The translations under genes were made by a program, and so were the position numbers. The notes beneath the pieces are model-generated. The model was not told where the DNA came from. It worked only from the letters and a program-made list of their open reading frames with translations, and did not search any database. From IMG/VR virus record IMGVR_UViG_3300031977_001871, positions 1 to 32,986 of that record: 32,986 nucleotides of DNA; one strand, 5' to 3'. The DNA comes from a virus. How positions within the stretch are numbered: the first letter of the stretch is position 1; every line of letters begins with the position of its first letter. This document shows positions 7,953-16,900 of the stretch, piece after piece.

Positions 7953-8099
7953 TTTTTTCTCCTGAAAAAATTATTATAGTTTTAAAATTTACGTAAATTC
8001 TAGTTAACTAGAATATGATTATCATTATATTGCAGTCCACTCACTATGTGGGTCGTGTCTCACTGTCTGACACCTTGATTTGTGTTAGTATTTATAATA
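7953..8099 (-). promoter_or_regulatory. Structured 5' leader of the 533-residue fibre gene
   Basis: In transcription order, after the late promoter: GTGTC/GACAC stem (8073-8055); CCAC/GTGG stem (8051-8037); an A/T inverted repeat around 8011-8032; a perfect 18-base palindrome ATTCTAGTTAACTAGAAT (8014-7997) that as RNA is a 7-bp stem with a UUAA loop; an overlapping palindrome TTTACGTAAA (7988-7997); then the AGGAGA ribosome site. No other gap in the window is this long or this structured. Function unknown. Confidence 0.55.
8089..8096 (-). promoter_or_regulatory. Late promoter, exact TATAAATA
   Basis: Exact match to the T4-family late box on the minus strand, starting four bases after the stop codon of the 83-residue gene and about 137 bases before the ATG of the 533-residue fibre. 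There is no other gap of this length nearby, so it should drive that fibre gene. Confidence 0.75.
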
Positions 8100-8351
8100 C
8101 TAGAATGTTCCACCATCAATAATTGTGGTAGTTTCCCATTTGTCTGTTGAGGCATTATATGAAAGTATACCTTGGTCTACTTCAGTTGCACTTACATCTG
8201 CAATATCACTAATTGAATTGATGTTACCTGTTCCTCCAGTCGTGGAGTCTCCGATTGCAACTTGTTTTGCCTTAATGCCTGTTGATTGTAGTAGTCTTGA
8301 TTTTAATGTCACGTTACTTGCGTTCCCTGATATCTTTGCTTTTATAGCCAT
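8100..8351 (-). CDS. Small virion protein ending DGGTF, 83 residues
   Basis: Short protein MAIKAKISGNASNV... with the segment ISDIADVSATEVDQGILSYN and ASTDKWETTTIIDGGTF at the end. The pattern of 'DV..T....G..LSYN..T.KWE' is a known connector in fibres of marine T4-like phages, where it usually sits inside larger proteins. Here it stands alone. Shine-Dalgarno AGGAAGG lies upstream and overlaps the stop of the 110-residue gene. It may be a small collar or fibre-attachment protein. No catalytic motif. Confidence 0.75.
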   Translation of the reverse strand: MAIKAKISGNASNVTLKSRLLQSTGIKAKQVAIGDSTTGGTGNINSISDIADVSATEVDQGILSYNASTDKWETTTIIDGGTF

Positions 8352-8365
8352 TTAATGAACCCTTC

Positions 8366-8698
8366 CTATCTTGTTACGCCGGGTGTTATTATTGCTTGTC
8401 CCTCGATAACTCGGGTCTTTACACCTGAACTATCTGTTATTATTAAATCATATACATACCTACCAGCTTTTAGACCTGTGGTTTGTGTATCTGTTAAAGT
8501 AAGTGTTACCTTACCAGTTGATGGAGTTATAGATGTACTAAACGTTTCTGCAATGGTTGTGGAACCATATGTTTTTCTTATTTGTGCAGCTGCAGAATAT
8601 CCATTCAAGTCTATGATATTATCACTAGTATCAGTGACATCGATAGTAACTTCGTAATCGGTGCCTTGGTCTATAAATATGTTTGCTATGATTGCCAT
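8366..8698 (-). CDS. Ig-like / BppU-type virion protein, 110 residues
   Basis: All-beta protein with the pattern MAIIANIFIDQGTDYEVTID, DLNGYSAAAQIRKTYGSTT, ..GKVTLTLTDTQTTGLKAG and RYVYDLIITDSSG. This is a small structural protein type common in T4-like marine phages, with a fold that resembles the N-terminal domain of BppU baseplate proteins and Ig-like domains. It is the right size for a single domain. A TATAAATA box ends only five bases before the ATG and no Shine-Dalgarno is seen. Probably a small virion surface or appendage protein. Confidence 0.82.
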   Translation of the reverse strand: MAIIANIFIDQGTDYEVTIDVTDTSDNIIDLNGYSAAAQIRKTYGSTTIAETFSTSITPSTGKVTLTLTDTQTTGLKAGRYVYDLIITDSSGVKTRVIEGQAIITPGVTR

Positions 8699-8703
8699 AT
8701 AAC

Positions 8704-8711
8704 TATTTATA
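8704..8711 (-). promoter_or_regulatory. Late promoter, exact TATAAATA, abutting the start codon
   Basis: Minus-strand TATAAATA, then GTTAT, then the ATG of the 110-residue gene. It lies in the 18-base gap after the stop of the repeat protein gene. With usual spacing, transcription would start at or very near the A of ATG. Confidence 0.7.
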
Positions 8712-8716
8712 CAACT

Positions 8717-10954
8717 TTAAGTGTTCGGGTCTGTCAATTGTGAAGTTGGTACACTTTGGTGAGTCTTTTTCAATGTACCACTGTCATTTATATAGACTTC
8801 ATCCATTTTTCTTAATGTACCAGCATCGTTAATCCATATCTGTTTGATTTTTGCAAGAGGCCCGATTGTTCTTGTTGATGGGAACGGTTGTCGTACTGGT
8901 CTACGTCTTGGTATCTGATTATGATAGTTATAAGTCTGTTGCACAGGTCTACGTCTAGGTACCCTATTGTGATACGAATAAGTTTGTTGTAAATTTTTCT
9001 GTCTTGATACTCTATTGTGATATGTGTAATCTTGTTGCACACTTCTTTGTCTATCTACTCTATTGTGGTATTGATACGACTGTTGCACACTACGTTGTCT
9101 TGATGACCTTTGTAATACCTGAACCCTAGCTGGTTTTTGTCTAGTTTCTTGTGCATTTATTGGTACTCTAACAGGTCTTCTCTTTGACTCACTATTGTTA
9201 TACTGGTATGTTTGTTGTACTGGTCTTTGTTTAGTTATAACCTGATTCACCTGAACTCTTGTTGGTCTTTGTCTTGTTACGGCTTCATTTACTTGAACTC
9301 TAGCAGGTCTTTGTCTTGACACACGTTGTAATACCTGAACCCTAGCTGGTTTTTGTCTTGATACTACTTCATTAACCTGTACTCTTACTGGTCTTCTTCT
9401 ATCTTCATCTACGTTTCTCTGAGTTCTTACAGGTCTACGTCTTGGTACCTGATTATGATACGAATAAGTTTGTTGAGTAGTCACCTGTTTTTCATTTAGA
9501 GTTCCACTTGGGAATGCCGGTGTTGGTGTTGATGATGCAGCCAAAGTAACACCTGAGACAAATGTCTCTTGTCTTGCATATCCTCTAGGTCTTATCCTTA
9601 CAAAATAACCATCATTATCTCTCAATCGAAGAGGCACCTGGCCACCTGGCGTTGGTGCCGCTTGAACCTGTGATGTAAAGTCTCCTACATTTTCCCATGC
9701 AAGTTTAATTTGTTGACCACTATTAAGTTTAATAGCATACTGAGAAGCATTTGGATGTTGTGAAAGAAACTCAACTCCCTGAGTACCTTGTCCTTGAGGG
9801 TGTCCTTGTCTTTGTGGATTAGGTACACTTTGGTTTTGAGGTGCTGGTGAAGCTGGACTAAAGTCAGCTGCAAAGATTGTATTTTCTCCAACATACCTTA
9901 ATCTAGAATTCCATTGTCTTTGTACTTGACCGCTGGGGAATTGAACACCTGAGTAATTCCAAGTATTAGCAACAGCAGGTGCTACAGTATTTTGCATCCC
10001 AGTTCCAGTATAGTAAGGAGCTGCTGTTTGTGTGAATGAAGCAGTTGGCCCCCTGAAGAACATTGCACCCCTGAACGAATCACCTTCATGAAAATTTCCT
10101 GACCTTGTACCTGTTGGTGTAGGAAAAGGATATTGTTGAGGTATACCATTTATTTGTTGTTGCATTGGAAAACCCATAAACTCGAAAGAAGGTATGGTGC
10201 CTGTTACTTGACCATATGGTGTCTCCATCTTAATAGCCGCAGCATCACCCCCACCACCATATACACGCATATAATGAATGTAATTTGAGTGTGCTTGTGA
10301 CTGAACGGGTCTCTGTCTATTCTCAGTATTGTTATACTGGTACGACTGTTGAGTATTCTCTTGTGTTCTATTATGATACACATACACCTGTTGAGTATTC
10401 TGTTGAACACGATTGTGATAAGTGTAATCTTGTTGAGTAGATGTCTGTACTCTGTTATGATACTGGTATGTTTGTTGAGTATTCTGTTGAACACGATTAT
10501 GATAAGTGTAATCTTGTTGAACACTCGTTGGAACACGATTGTGATACTGATAATCTTGTTGTACAGGTCTCTGTCTAGCTACTCTATTATGATAAGTGTA
10601 TGTTTGTTGAGTATTTTGTTGTACTCTATTATGGTAAGTATATGGTTGTTGAGTATTTTGTTGTACCCTGTTATGATACTGATATGATTGTCTAGCAGGT
10701 CTCTGTCTTGTTACAACATTATTGTACTGATAGGTTTGTCTAGTAGGTCTCTGTCTTGTTACAGCATTATTGTACTGATAGGTTTGTCTAGTAGGTCTCT
10801 GTCTAGATTCTACGTTGTTATACTGATAACTTTGTTGAACAGGTCTTTGTTTGTTTTCTTGATTGTTGTACTGATATGACTGTTGAACAGGTCTTCTATC
10901 ATTGAAGGGTTGTTGAAAACTAGTCCCTGTATTGATATATGTTTCATTTGACAT
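8717..10954 (-). CDS. YxY[HN]N tandem-repeat protein, complete copy, 745 residues
   Basis: Four regions can be seen. Residues about 15-215 are a tandem array of QQSYQYNN/QQDYTYHNRV units with RQRP linkers. Residues about 216-485 are a unique region, rich in Gly, Pro, Phe and Gln, containing EFMGFPMQQQ, GAMFFRGPTASF and IKLAWENVGDFTSQV. Residues about 486-690 are a second array that mixes YxYHN units with a different 14-residue unit, RVQVNEVVSRQKPA. Residues about 700-735 are two copies of a short module (IWINDAGTLRKM, VYINDSGTLKKT) that is common in phage structural proteins. The protein is strongly basic (many Arg), with no signal peptide or membrane segment. SD AGAGGTG precedes the ATG. It sits between the main tail fibre and small virion proteins, so I infer a virion or fibre component. 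I do not recognise the repeat family. Confidence 0.9.
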   Translation of the reverse strand: MSNETYINTGTSFQQPFNDRRPVQQSYQYNNQENKQRPVQQSYQYNNVESRQRPTRQTYQYNNAVTRQRPTRQTYQYNNVVTRQRPARQSYQYHNRVQQNTQQPYTYHNRVQQNTQQTYTYHNRVARQRPVQQDYQYHNRVPTSVQQDYTYHNRVQQNTQQTYQYHNRVQTSTQQDYTYHNRVQQNTQQVYVYHNRTQENTQQSYQYNNTENRQRPVQSQAHSNYIHYMRVYGGGGDAAAIKMETPYGQVTGTIPSFEFMGFPMQQQINGIPQQYPFPTPTGTRSGNFHEGDSFRGAMFFRGPTASFTQTAAPYYTGTGMQNTVAPAVANTWNYSGVQFPSGQVQRQWNSRLRYVGENTIFAADFSPASPAPQNQSVPNPQRQGHPQGQGTQGVEFLSQHPNASQYAIKLNSGQQIKLAWENVGDFTSQVQAAPTPGGQVPLRLRDNDGYFVRIRPRGYARQETFVSGVTLAASSTPTPAFPSGTLNEKQVTTQQTYSYHNQVPRRRPVRTQRNVDEDRRRPVRVQVNEVVSRQKPARVQVLQRVSRQRPARVQVNEAVTRQRPTRVQVNQVITKQRPVQQTYQYNNSESKRRPVRVPINAQETRQKPARVQVLQRSSRQRSVQQSYQYHNRVDRQRSVQQDYTYHNRVSRQKNLQQTYSYHNRVPRRRPVQQTYNYHNQIPRRRPVRQPFPSTRTIGPLAKIKQIWINDAGTLRKMDEVYINDSGTLKKTHQSVPTSQLTDPNT
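8885..9495 (-). repeat. C-terminal repeat array of the 745-residue protein
   Basis: Mixed array coding for YxYHN units (16 residues) and RVQVxxxVxRQ[RK]P units (14 residues). The RVQV units are found only in this array and form a consecutive block at about 9100-9400, flanked by YxYHN units on both sides. Confidence 0.8.
10310..10910 (-). repeat. N-terminal repeat array of the 745-residue protein
   Basis: About thirteen units in tandem. The first units (right end) are the 16-residue QYNN..RQRP form; later ones are the 14-residue QQxYxYHNRVQQNT form. The same order change, N-type and H-type units in blocks, is seen in the second repeat gene at 1-1519. Confidence 0.85.
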
Positions 10955-10977
10955 TTAATTTTCACCTCTTAGTCCCA

Positions 10978-13704
10978 TTATACCACATACCACAAATGTC
11001 CATTGTTTGTACCTGAAACACTTGAGGGAGCTGTTGAAACTACTTCATAATCTGATTCGACAAAGTCTGAATCTATCTTAACACCTTTCCTTGTATTTAT
11101 AGAGAGAACACCACTACTATGTGTAAGACCATTACCTGCTACTGAAGACTTAAGTCTTATCTCACCACCATCACCAGCTGCATGGAACTCTAATCCACCA
11201 CTTACATTTAAGTCTGCAGAAATTTTACCTGTTGATGAATTGTAGTCAATACCTGGCCCACCTGACAAAGCTCCTCTTGCATTTGTATCACTATATTGTG
11301 CAGCTGCAGAGAAAGAAAGTGTATTTGCAGTATCATCGTAAGTTACAGTGATATTACTGTGAGTTCCACTAGTAATCATTCCAGCTGCAGCGTCTTGAGC
11401 TCTTTCAGTTGTAAAGTACTGTGTACCACTTGTACCAGTTGCAGAGGGGTCTTCTGTCAAGTTACTTGTATTAGCTGCTGCTATTCTAGCATCTGCTCTT
11501 GCATTTGTAAAGTAAAGGTTTGTCCCTTCTGATAAATTTGTTGTTGAGAAACCACTCAATGATACAGATGCATTTAACTTATCATTATCATTATCGTGAG
11601 TAAATGAGATACCACTGTGTGTCCCACTAGTAATTAGTGTTGCAGACGTATTTCTAATATATTCGGGGTCGACTGCAAATTCTAATGTACCTTCATTGTT
11701 GTCATCATCATTATATGTTGTAGATATACCTGTATGTGAACCATTTGAATTTACTATTAAATTTGCAACAGCATCTCTTGCTCTTTCAGGAGTGAAGTAT
11801 AAGTTTGTTGAACCTTCTGCAAAACTGTCGGTGTTTTCTCCAAGCGTATGAGGTGCAAAACGATTATTAACCCCATCCCATGTGAGTGCTTGTCCAGCTG
11901 CAATACCTGAGATAGTTACATCTGACAAATCACCAATACTTGCAGCTCCTATTCTTGCATCAGCTCTTGCATTTGTAAAATATAAGTTAGACCCCTCAGT
12001 AATATCACCTGAGTCTCCACTCATCTCACTGAGTTCGTCTTGTAAATCTAATTGTCCATCAACATATGTTTTGACTGCTAACTGTGAAGGAATTAAAGTG
12101 TCTGATGCACTTGCAAAAGTATTGTCTGTATCAATAGCTGCTTGTACTCTTGCATCTGCTCTTGCATTTGTATAATATAAGTTTGCAGGGTTTTCATCGA
12201 TGTGAGAAGTATTTAATTCTATGTTTGCACTTCCATCAAAAGATACACCTGATATATTTCTTGCAGTTTCTAATACTGTTGCACTTGCAGCGTTACCACT
12301 TGTGTCTTGATTACCTGTTTGGTTAACGCCAGGCAAATTGATATTTGCACTTCCGTTGAAGGATACACCACCTATTGTTCTTGCAGTCTCTAAAGTTGTT
12401 GCTGTACTTGCATTACCAACTAGATTACCTGTTGTAGTATCAATATATGCATTTGCAAATCTAACACCATTTGAACCTAAGTCTCTTGCACTATCTCCAT
12501 CGGGAATAATATCACTATCAAGGACACCAGTAAATGTAACTGTGTCTGCACTTGTATTACCTAAGTTTACGTTACCATCAAGATTGGTTTGTCCATCTAC
12601 TGTTAGAGTTGAATTAAAATCTACGTTTCCATGTACTTCTAGTGTAGTTGAAATGTCAACACTTCCATCTTGGTTCAACGTACCTACGTTGTGTATACCA
12701 TCGGTTGTTGTAGAACCATCAACATCTAGATTACCCTTAATGTAAGTGTTACCTGTTGCAGATGCAACTGTAAACTTATCAGTATTGACATCAAAGTCAC
12801 CACCAATGTGTCCTGTTCCTGATGCATCTAAATTACCGTTTAGGTCTAGATTACCATCTATTGTTGTTCCGTCTAATGTAGTTGCACCATCTACGTTTAG
12901 GGTTCCATCGATGTCTGCATTACCGTTTGCATTGATGTTACCAGCAGATGTAATAGATACACCTGTTGAACCGAATCCACCACCGACATCTAGATTACCT
13001 ACGTTGAAATCACCACTGAAGTCTCCTGTGACACCCCCTGTGATGTTTCCTGAACTAATTGATAGTGTGTTGTCTGTAAGTGTAGGTGCAGATAGTGTAT
13101 GACCTGTATCGAGGTCTACATCACCATTGATGAATGTTTTACCTTCTATCTGAACTACGTAACCTGATTGTAATGTTGTGACAATTGAAGCAATGTCACC
13201 GTTAATAATAACACCACTATCGTTGTTATTATAAATTGTGTTCTCTAGTGTTTCAGTCCAAAATGTTTGTACTGCAGTTTGTCCTGCTACATCAAGGAAT
13301 GAACCTGTAAATGCAACCACTCTGATAACATCACCAGCTGTTGCACCTGATGTAAGTGTAACCCTAGTGTGATTACCGTTTGCATTTACATTTGATATTG
13401 TGAAATCTGTTGAGAGTTGTTGTAAGTCACCGTTTTTAAATACGAGGAATCTGTGGTCTCTAAACTCTAATATGTTTTGGTCGGGTGAACTGTCTGCACC
13501 ATCGAATACTGTTTGACCACTAGTTGCAGTATAAATGAATCCTTGAAAAAAGAATTCTCTATCTCTCAAATCATTTACTGCATCAACAAGAGTAGTTTTA
13601 TCCTGAGTACGTAAGCCACCAATATCCCCAACATCTGATGCTAGTTCGTTATATGACTGTCTCCACTCTTCTAGTGTAGTATGTTGACTAACTGTTTTGG
13701 CCAT
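10978..13704 (-). CDS. Major tail fibre-like protein, 908 residues
   Basis: N-terminus MAKTVSQHTTLEEWRQSYNE is a conserved virion-attachment-type start of fibres in marine T4-like phages. Residues about 55-130 hold the module FIYTATSGQTVFDGADSSPD...FLVFKNGDLQ. Residues about 180-400 are Gly/Asn/Asp-rich repeats (NGNADIDGTLNVDGATTLDG). Residues about 430-500 have two STAT.LETAR.I.GVSF.GSANI segments. From about 505 to 770 there are five LYFTNARADAR-type motifs with EGSTNLYF linkers. The C-terminus is SSVSGTNNGHLWYVV, like the end of the 767-residue fibre. Its ATG overlaps the 3' end of the 70-residue gene by 17 bases, with SD GAGGA. A side or long tail fibre is the best call. The receptor is unknown. 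Confidence 0.88.
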   Translation of the reverse strand: MAKTVSQHTTLEEWRQSYNELASDVGDIGGLRTQDKTTLVDAVNDLRDREFFFQGFIYTATSGQTVFDGADSSPDQNILEFRDHRFLVFKNGDLQQLSTDFTISNVNANGNHTRVTLTSGATAGDVIRVVAFTGSFLDVAGQTAVQTFWTETLENTIYNNNDSGVIINGDIASIVTTLQSGYVVQIEGKTFINGDVDLDTGHTLSAPTLTDNTLSISSGNITGGVTGDFSGDFNVGNLDVGGGFGSTGVSITSAGNINANGNADIDGTLNVDGATTLDGTTIDGNLDLNGNLDASGTGHIGGDFDVNTDKFTVASATGNTYIKGNLDVDGSTTTDGIHNVGTLNQDGSVDISTTLEVHGNVDFNSTLTVDGQTNLDGNVNLGNTSADTVTFTGVLDSDIIPDGDSARDLGSNGVRFANAYIDTTTGNLVGNASTATTLETARTIGGVSFNGSANINLPGVNQTGNQDTSGNAASATVLETARNISGVSFDGSANIELNTSHIDENPANLYYTNARADARVQAAIDTDNTFASASDTLIPSQLAVKTYVDGQLDLQDELSEMSGDSGDITEGSNLYFTNARADARIGAASIGDLSDVTISGIAAGQALTWDGVNNRFAPHTLGENTDSFAEGSTNLYFTPERARDAVANLIVNSNGSHTGISTTYNDDDNNEGTLEFAVDPEYIRNTSATLITSGTHSGISFTHDNDNDKLNASVSLSGFSTTNLSEGTNLYFTNARADARIAAANTSNLTEDPSATGTSGTQYFTTERAQDAAAGMITSGTHSNITVTYDDTANTLSFSAAAQYSDTNARGALSGGPGIDYNSSTGKISADLNVSGGLEFHAAGDGGEIRLKSSVAGNGLTHSSGVLSINTRKGVKIDSDFVESDYEVVSTAPSSVSGTNNGHLWYVV
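11094..11101 (-). promoter_or_regulatory. Possible internal late promoter, TATAAATA
   Basis: Exact late box on the minus strand inside the 3' end of the 908-residue fibre gene, about 140 bases upstream of the ATG of the repeat protein at 10954. The distance suits a promoter for that gene, but the bases also code for conserved-looking fibre sequence (INTRKG), so chance is possible. Confidence 0.35.
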
Positions 13705-13900
13705 TTGTTAAATTCCTCAGAATATTCTTTATTTCTTTCATCTCTTCTCTTAGAGTATTTATTTCATTTATTTGTTTTTGAAACACTGTTTTTCTCTTCT
13801 TATAGATTGCAAGTGTCTCACTATCATTGTTGATGATAGCACCTGATTCCTCATCTCTATAGAGATGTTGTTCTCCTTGTACTCTTGCCAATTCTTTCAT
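13688..13900 (-). CDS. Small coiled-coil protein, 70 residues
   Basis: Sequence MKELARVQGEQHLYRDEESG, then AIINNDSETLAIYKKRK and a C-terminal half with heptad-like spacing (QINEINTLREEMKEIKNILR), predicted coiled coil. The same small gene follows the large DUF4815 gene in other T4-like marine phages, as I recall it. Its ATG overlaps the stop of the 2210-residue gene (TAATG), and its end overlaps the start of the fibre gene by 17 bases. This locks the three genes together and suggests an assembly partner or linker between baseplate and fibre. Function not established. Confidence 0.8.
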   Translation of the reverse strand: MKELARVQGEQHLYRDEESGAIINNDSETLAIYKKRKTVFQKQINEINTLREEMKEIKNILRNLTNGQNS

Positions 13901-16900
13901 TATGTTGCTAACGCTATTGCTCTAAGGTTAGATACTAATGGAACTACAGAAGTATTATGTGATTGTCCTACAATCTTAATTGCAAAAGAAGAAAACTCGG
14001 GTAAGTCTTCTACACTATATTCATATTCTTTAAAGTTCTTACCGTCTTTTTCTACAGTTGTATTTGGTGAACCATTAGTGTTAAAGAAGTTATAACCTAC
14101 ATCATCAAAAGGTGTAGATTCATCATTCAATAGAATCTTGTACATAACTTTTATGTCTGTACTTAATGGACTAAATCCATCTAAGATAACCCTAATAGAA
14201 GATGCTGGTTGTTTCAAGTTAACTCTCTTAGTTACATATGTCATTGCATTCAATTCACCCTCTGCATTTTGCGTTGGGATGATTGTTTGTGCATTAAGTG
14301 AATCCAAACCATTAATTCTGTTTGCATTACAAATAACACCCATTGAAGATATATCAACTACTGGTGATACGTTTTCATTCAAAGTAATAAATGATATTTG
14401 TGTTTTAAATGACCTTGCACCTGACAATGATGCCTGACTTGTTTCATTTATTCTTGATGCAACAATACTTGGTGCGTCTAAGAATACATTATCATTCAAT
14501 GTAACATACTGAGAAGAATTTCTCATTGTGTAAGGTGTTCCCTTCACAAAACCTTCGGGTGATTTCATTGAACACAATTGTAAGTTACAAGTTAATCTTG
14601 TATCTCTCAATGTTAATGATGGAATCATTGTATGAATTGAATCAAAGTAATAGTTTCTTGTAGCTACAACTGCTGTTCCACCACCGATAGATGACTCTAC
14701 AGTTGCTGTTGCTGTGTCAAAATCAGTTGTAGTCCAATCGATTGGAAGTTCATAACTATCAAGTTTTGGACTTGCAATTGCACTATGTGTTTTGTTTAAT
14801 AATGATACAGGTACACCACCAAGTGTATCATCAACTGCATCAATATTAACTTGAATACTGTTAGTTGAACTACCTAAGTTTGTAATTGTTAATGTATCTG
14901 AAATAGAATAATTACTACCACAGTTCTGTATCTTAATATCTGATATTGCACCACTAGATACTGTGACAAAAAGTGTTACACCTGTACCACTTCCACTCGA
15001 TGTAGTTTGAACGTCTTGATATGCACCATCTGCTGGTAGTGAACCTGATAATAGTGTTGCACTTCCTTCCCCGATGTTTGTTACACCGTTTTCTCTATCA
15101 CCCTGTATACCTGAAATGGTTACATTTGATGATACATCATACATTCCGTGTGTATAATGATACACTTTTACAGTACTTTGACCTTGTGTTGTTTGAATCG
15201 GATTAACTTGTAATGTATCTGTTGCTAAATCACCGTTCTCAAATATAATGTTTGAAGTTTTTGATGTATCAAACTTTGCAGTTTTCATATGGAACTTAAG
15301 GTCTTGTGTTTGTTCTGCAGTCCATGTTGATGCATTTTGTGATTTAAACAATGAACCTGCGTACGGTTGTCCTGATATCAATTGACCAGTTTTAATGTCT
15401 GCTTCACCCATTGTTGAAATGAATGTTTCATATTTGTTAGAGTTTGATAATACTACAAAACAGTATTCCTGTCCTTCTTCAACATACACTGGTGAGTTGA
15501 ATGTAAATGTTGTTGCAGTTGAACCATCCTCAGAAATGTTTATCTCTGAAGGATTCTTAGTTACTTCTGAATATGGAAGAACTATCTGGCCAGGGTAACC
15601 ATTTACCATGTTTCTAATTTCAACTGTTACAGGTAAACTTTCATCTTTAGTATTGAAGAATAAATCGATTGATGTTATAAACATACCACCACGACTCTCT
15701 ACTAAGAAAGATTCTGCTAATGGGTCTTGCCATCCTCTAAACTCCCACACATCGGGTATCGCTCTTATTTCATTTGGAATGATTGGTTCATTTGGGTCAG
15801 GCGTCACTATAGGTGGTGGTGGAGGTAATGGGTCTGTATTGTCGGGTGGTAGTGGTGGGTCTACTGGTGGTACCACTGGTGGTTCTGGCAATGGAGGTGC
15901 TGTCAAATCGACTGCAGTTCTGTTAAAGAACTCACCTGACCTTTCAATACTTCTACCTGATGTTAGATTTTCTCTAATAACTCTACCGTTCTTTGTAGAT
16001 ATAATTTCTGTTTGTGATGATTGCAATAATCCCTGTGCCTGATATACATTACTTGCATATGAAGGTGGGTTAGAAAGATTACTTTCACTTGCAGTTATCT
16101 TAACTTCTCTTTGTCCTGTTGGGAATCTTTGTGCATCGTTGTTTGGTATATCGAAATATGCACGAAGTCTTCCGTTTCTGTTTGATTTAACTGTGGTTCC
16201 TTTTGCAGTTGCACCACCGTCTCCGAATGCTGAACTGAAAGGTGTAATGTGTGCATTGACATTAATACCATCAAAGAACACATAGTGTTTTCTATTTGGT
16301 TGTAAGTTTTGTGCATCAAGTTCTATTCTTCTAGAACGGATGAAAGGAACAATACTTATACTTACAATTCTGTCTCTTCTGTCTTCTACGAAATCTTCAA
16401 CTACTGTAGTCTTAACACCATTTCTAGTTTGTGTCTCGGGTGTTTCTGTAATAACTCTTGTAACCTCTTCGCCAGGCACCCATTCACCACCTTGTGCTGG
16501 GTCTCCTGACCATGCACCTGGCCTTGATGAAACAACTTCTTCATTAACTGCATTAGGTTCACCTACCCAAGTTGTTTGCCATGCATTCCATACAGTTCCT
16601 AGAGAGTTTGCATTCTCAGCTAATACTGCATCAAAGTTACCTTCTCTATTGATTCTAACTTCGGGTAATCTTTCAGAGTCATTCCATACATCTGAATTTG
16701 GTGATAGTGTAAGATTACCAATGAATGCAAAAACGTTGTATGGGTTAACATTAATTGTTCTAGATGCTTTGTCTTGGTTTACATATGTCTTTTCAGTAAA
16801 TGGTAATGTAAGTAAGTTACCAGTCTTTGCATAACTTGAACTACTGTTGGTATTTAAAGCTAAATCAAAGAATGAAGTGTAAACCTGAGGTCTTAGTGTA

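Noticed and set aside
8672-8679. TATAAATA on the plus strand
   Set aside because: No plus-strand gene follows; it is coding sequence of the 110-residue protein (FID).
10204-10879. Plus- and minus-strand overlapping frames within the N-terminal repeat array of the 745-residue gene
   Set aside because: Shadow frames created by the same repeats; the main frame has the start, ribosome site and known end module.
1533-13704. Diversity-generating retroelement acting on the fibre genes
   Set aside because: No reverse transcriptase and no template/variable repeat pair seen in the window.
16095-16319. Short minus-strand frame of 74 residues inside the DUF4815 gene
   Set aside because: Alternative frame of a clearly coding region, with no ribosome site and no family resemblance.
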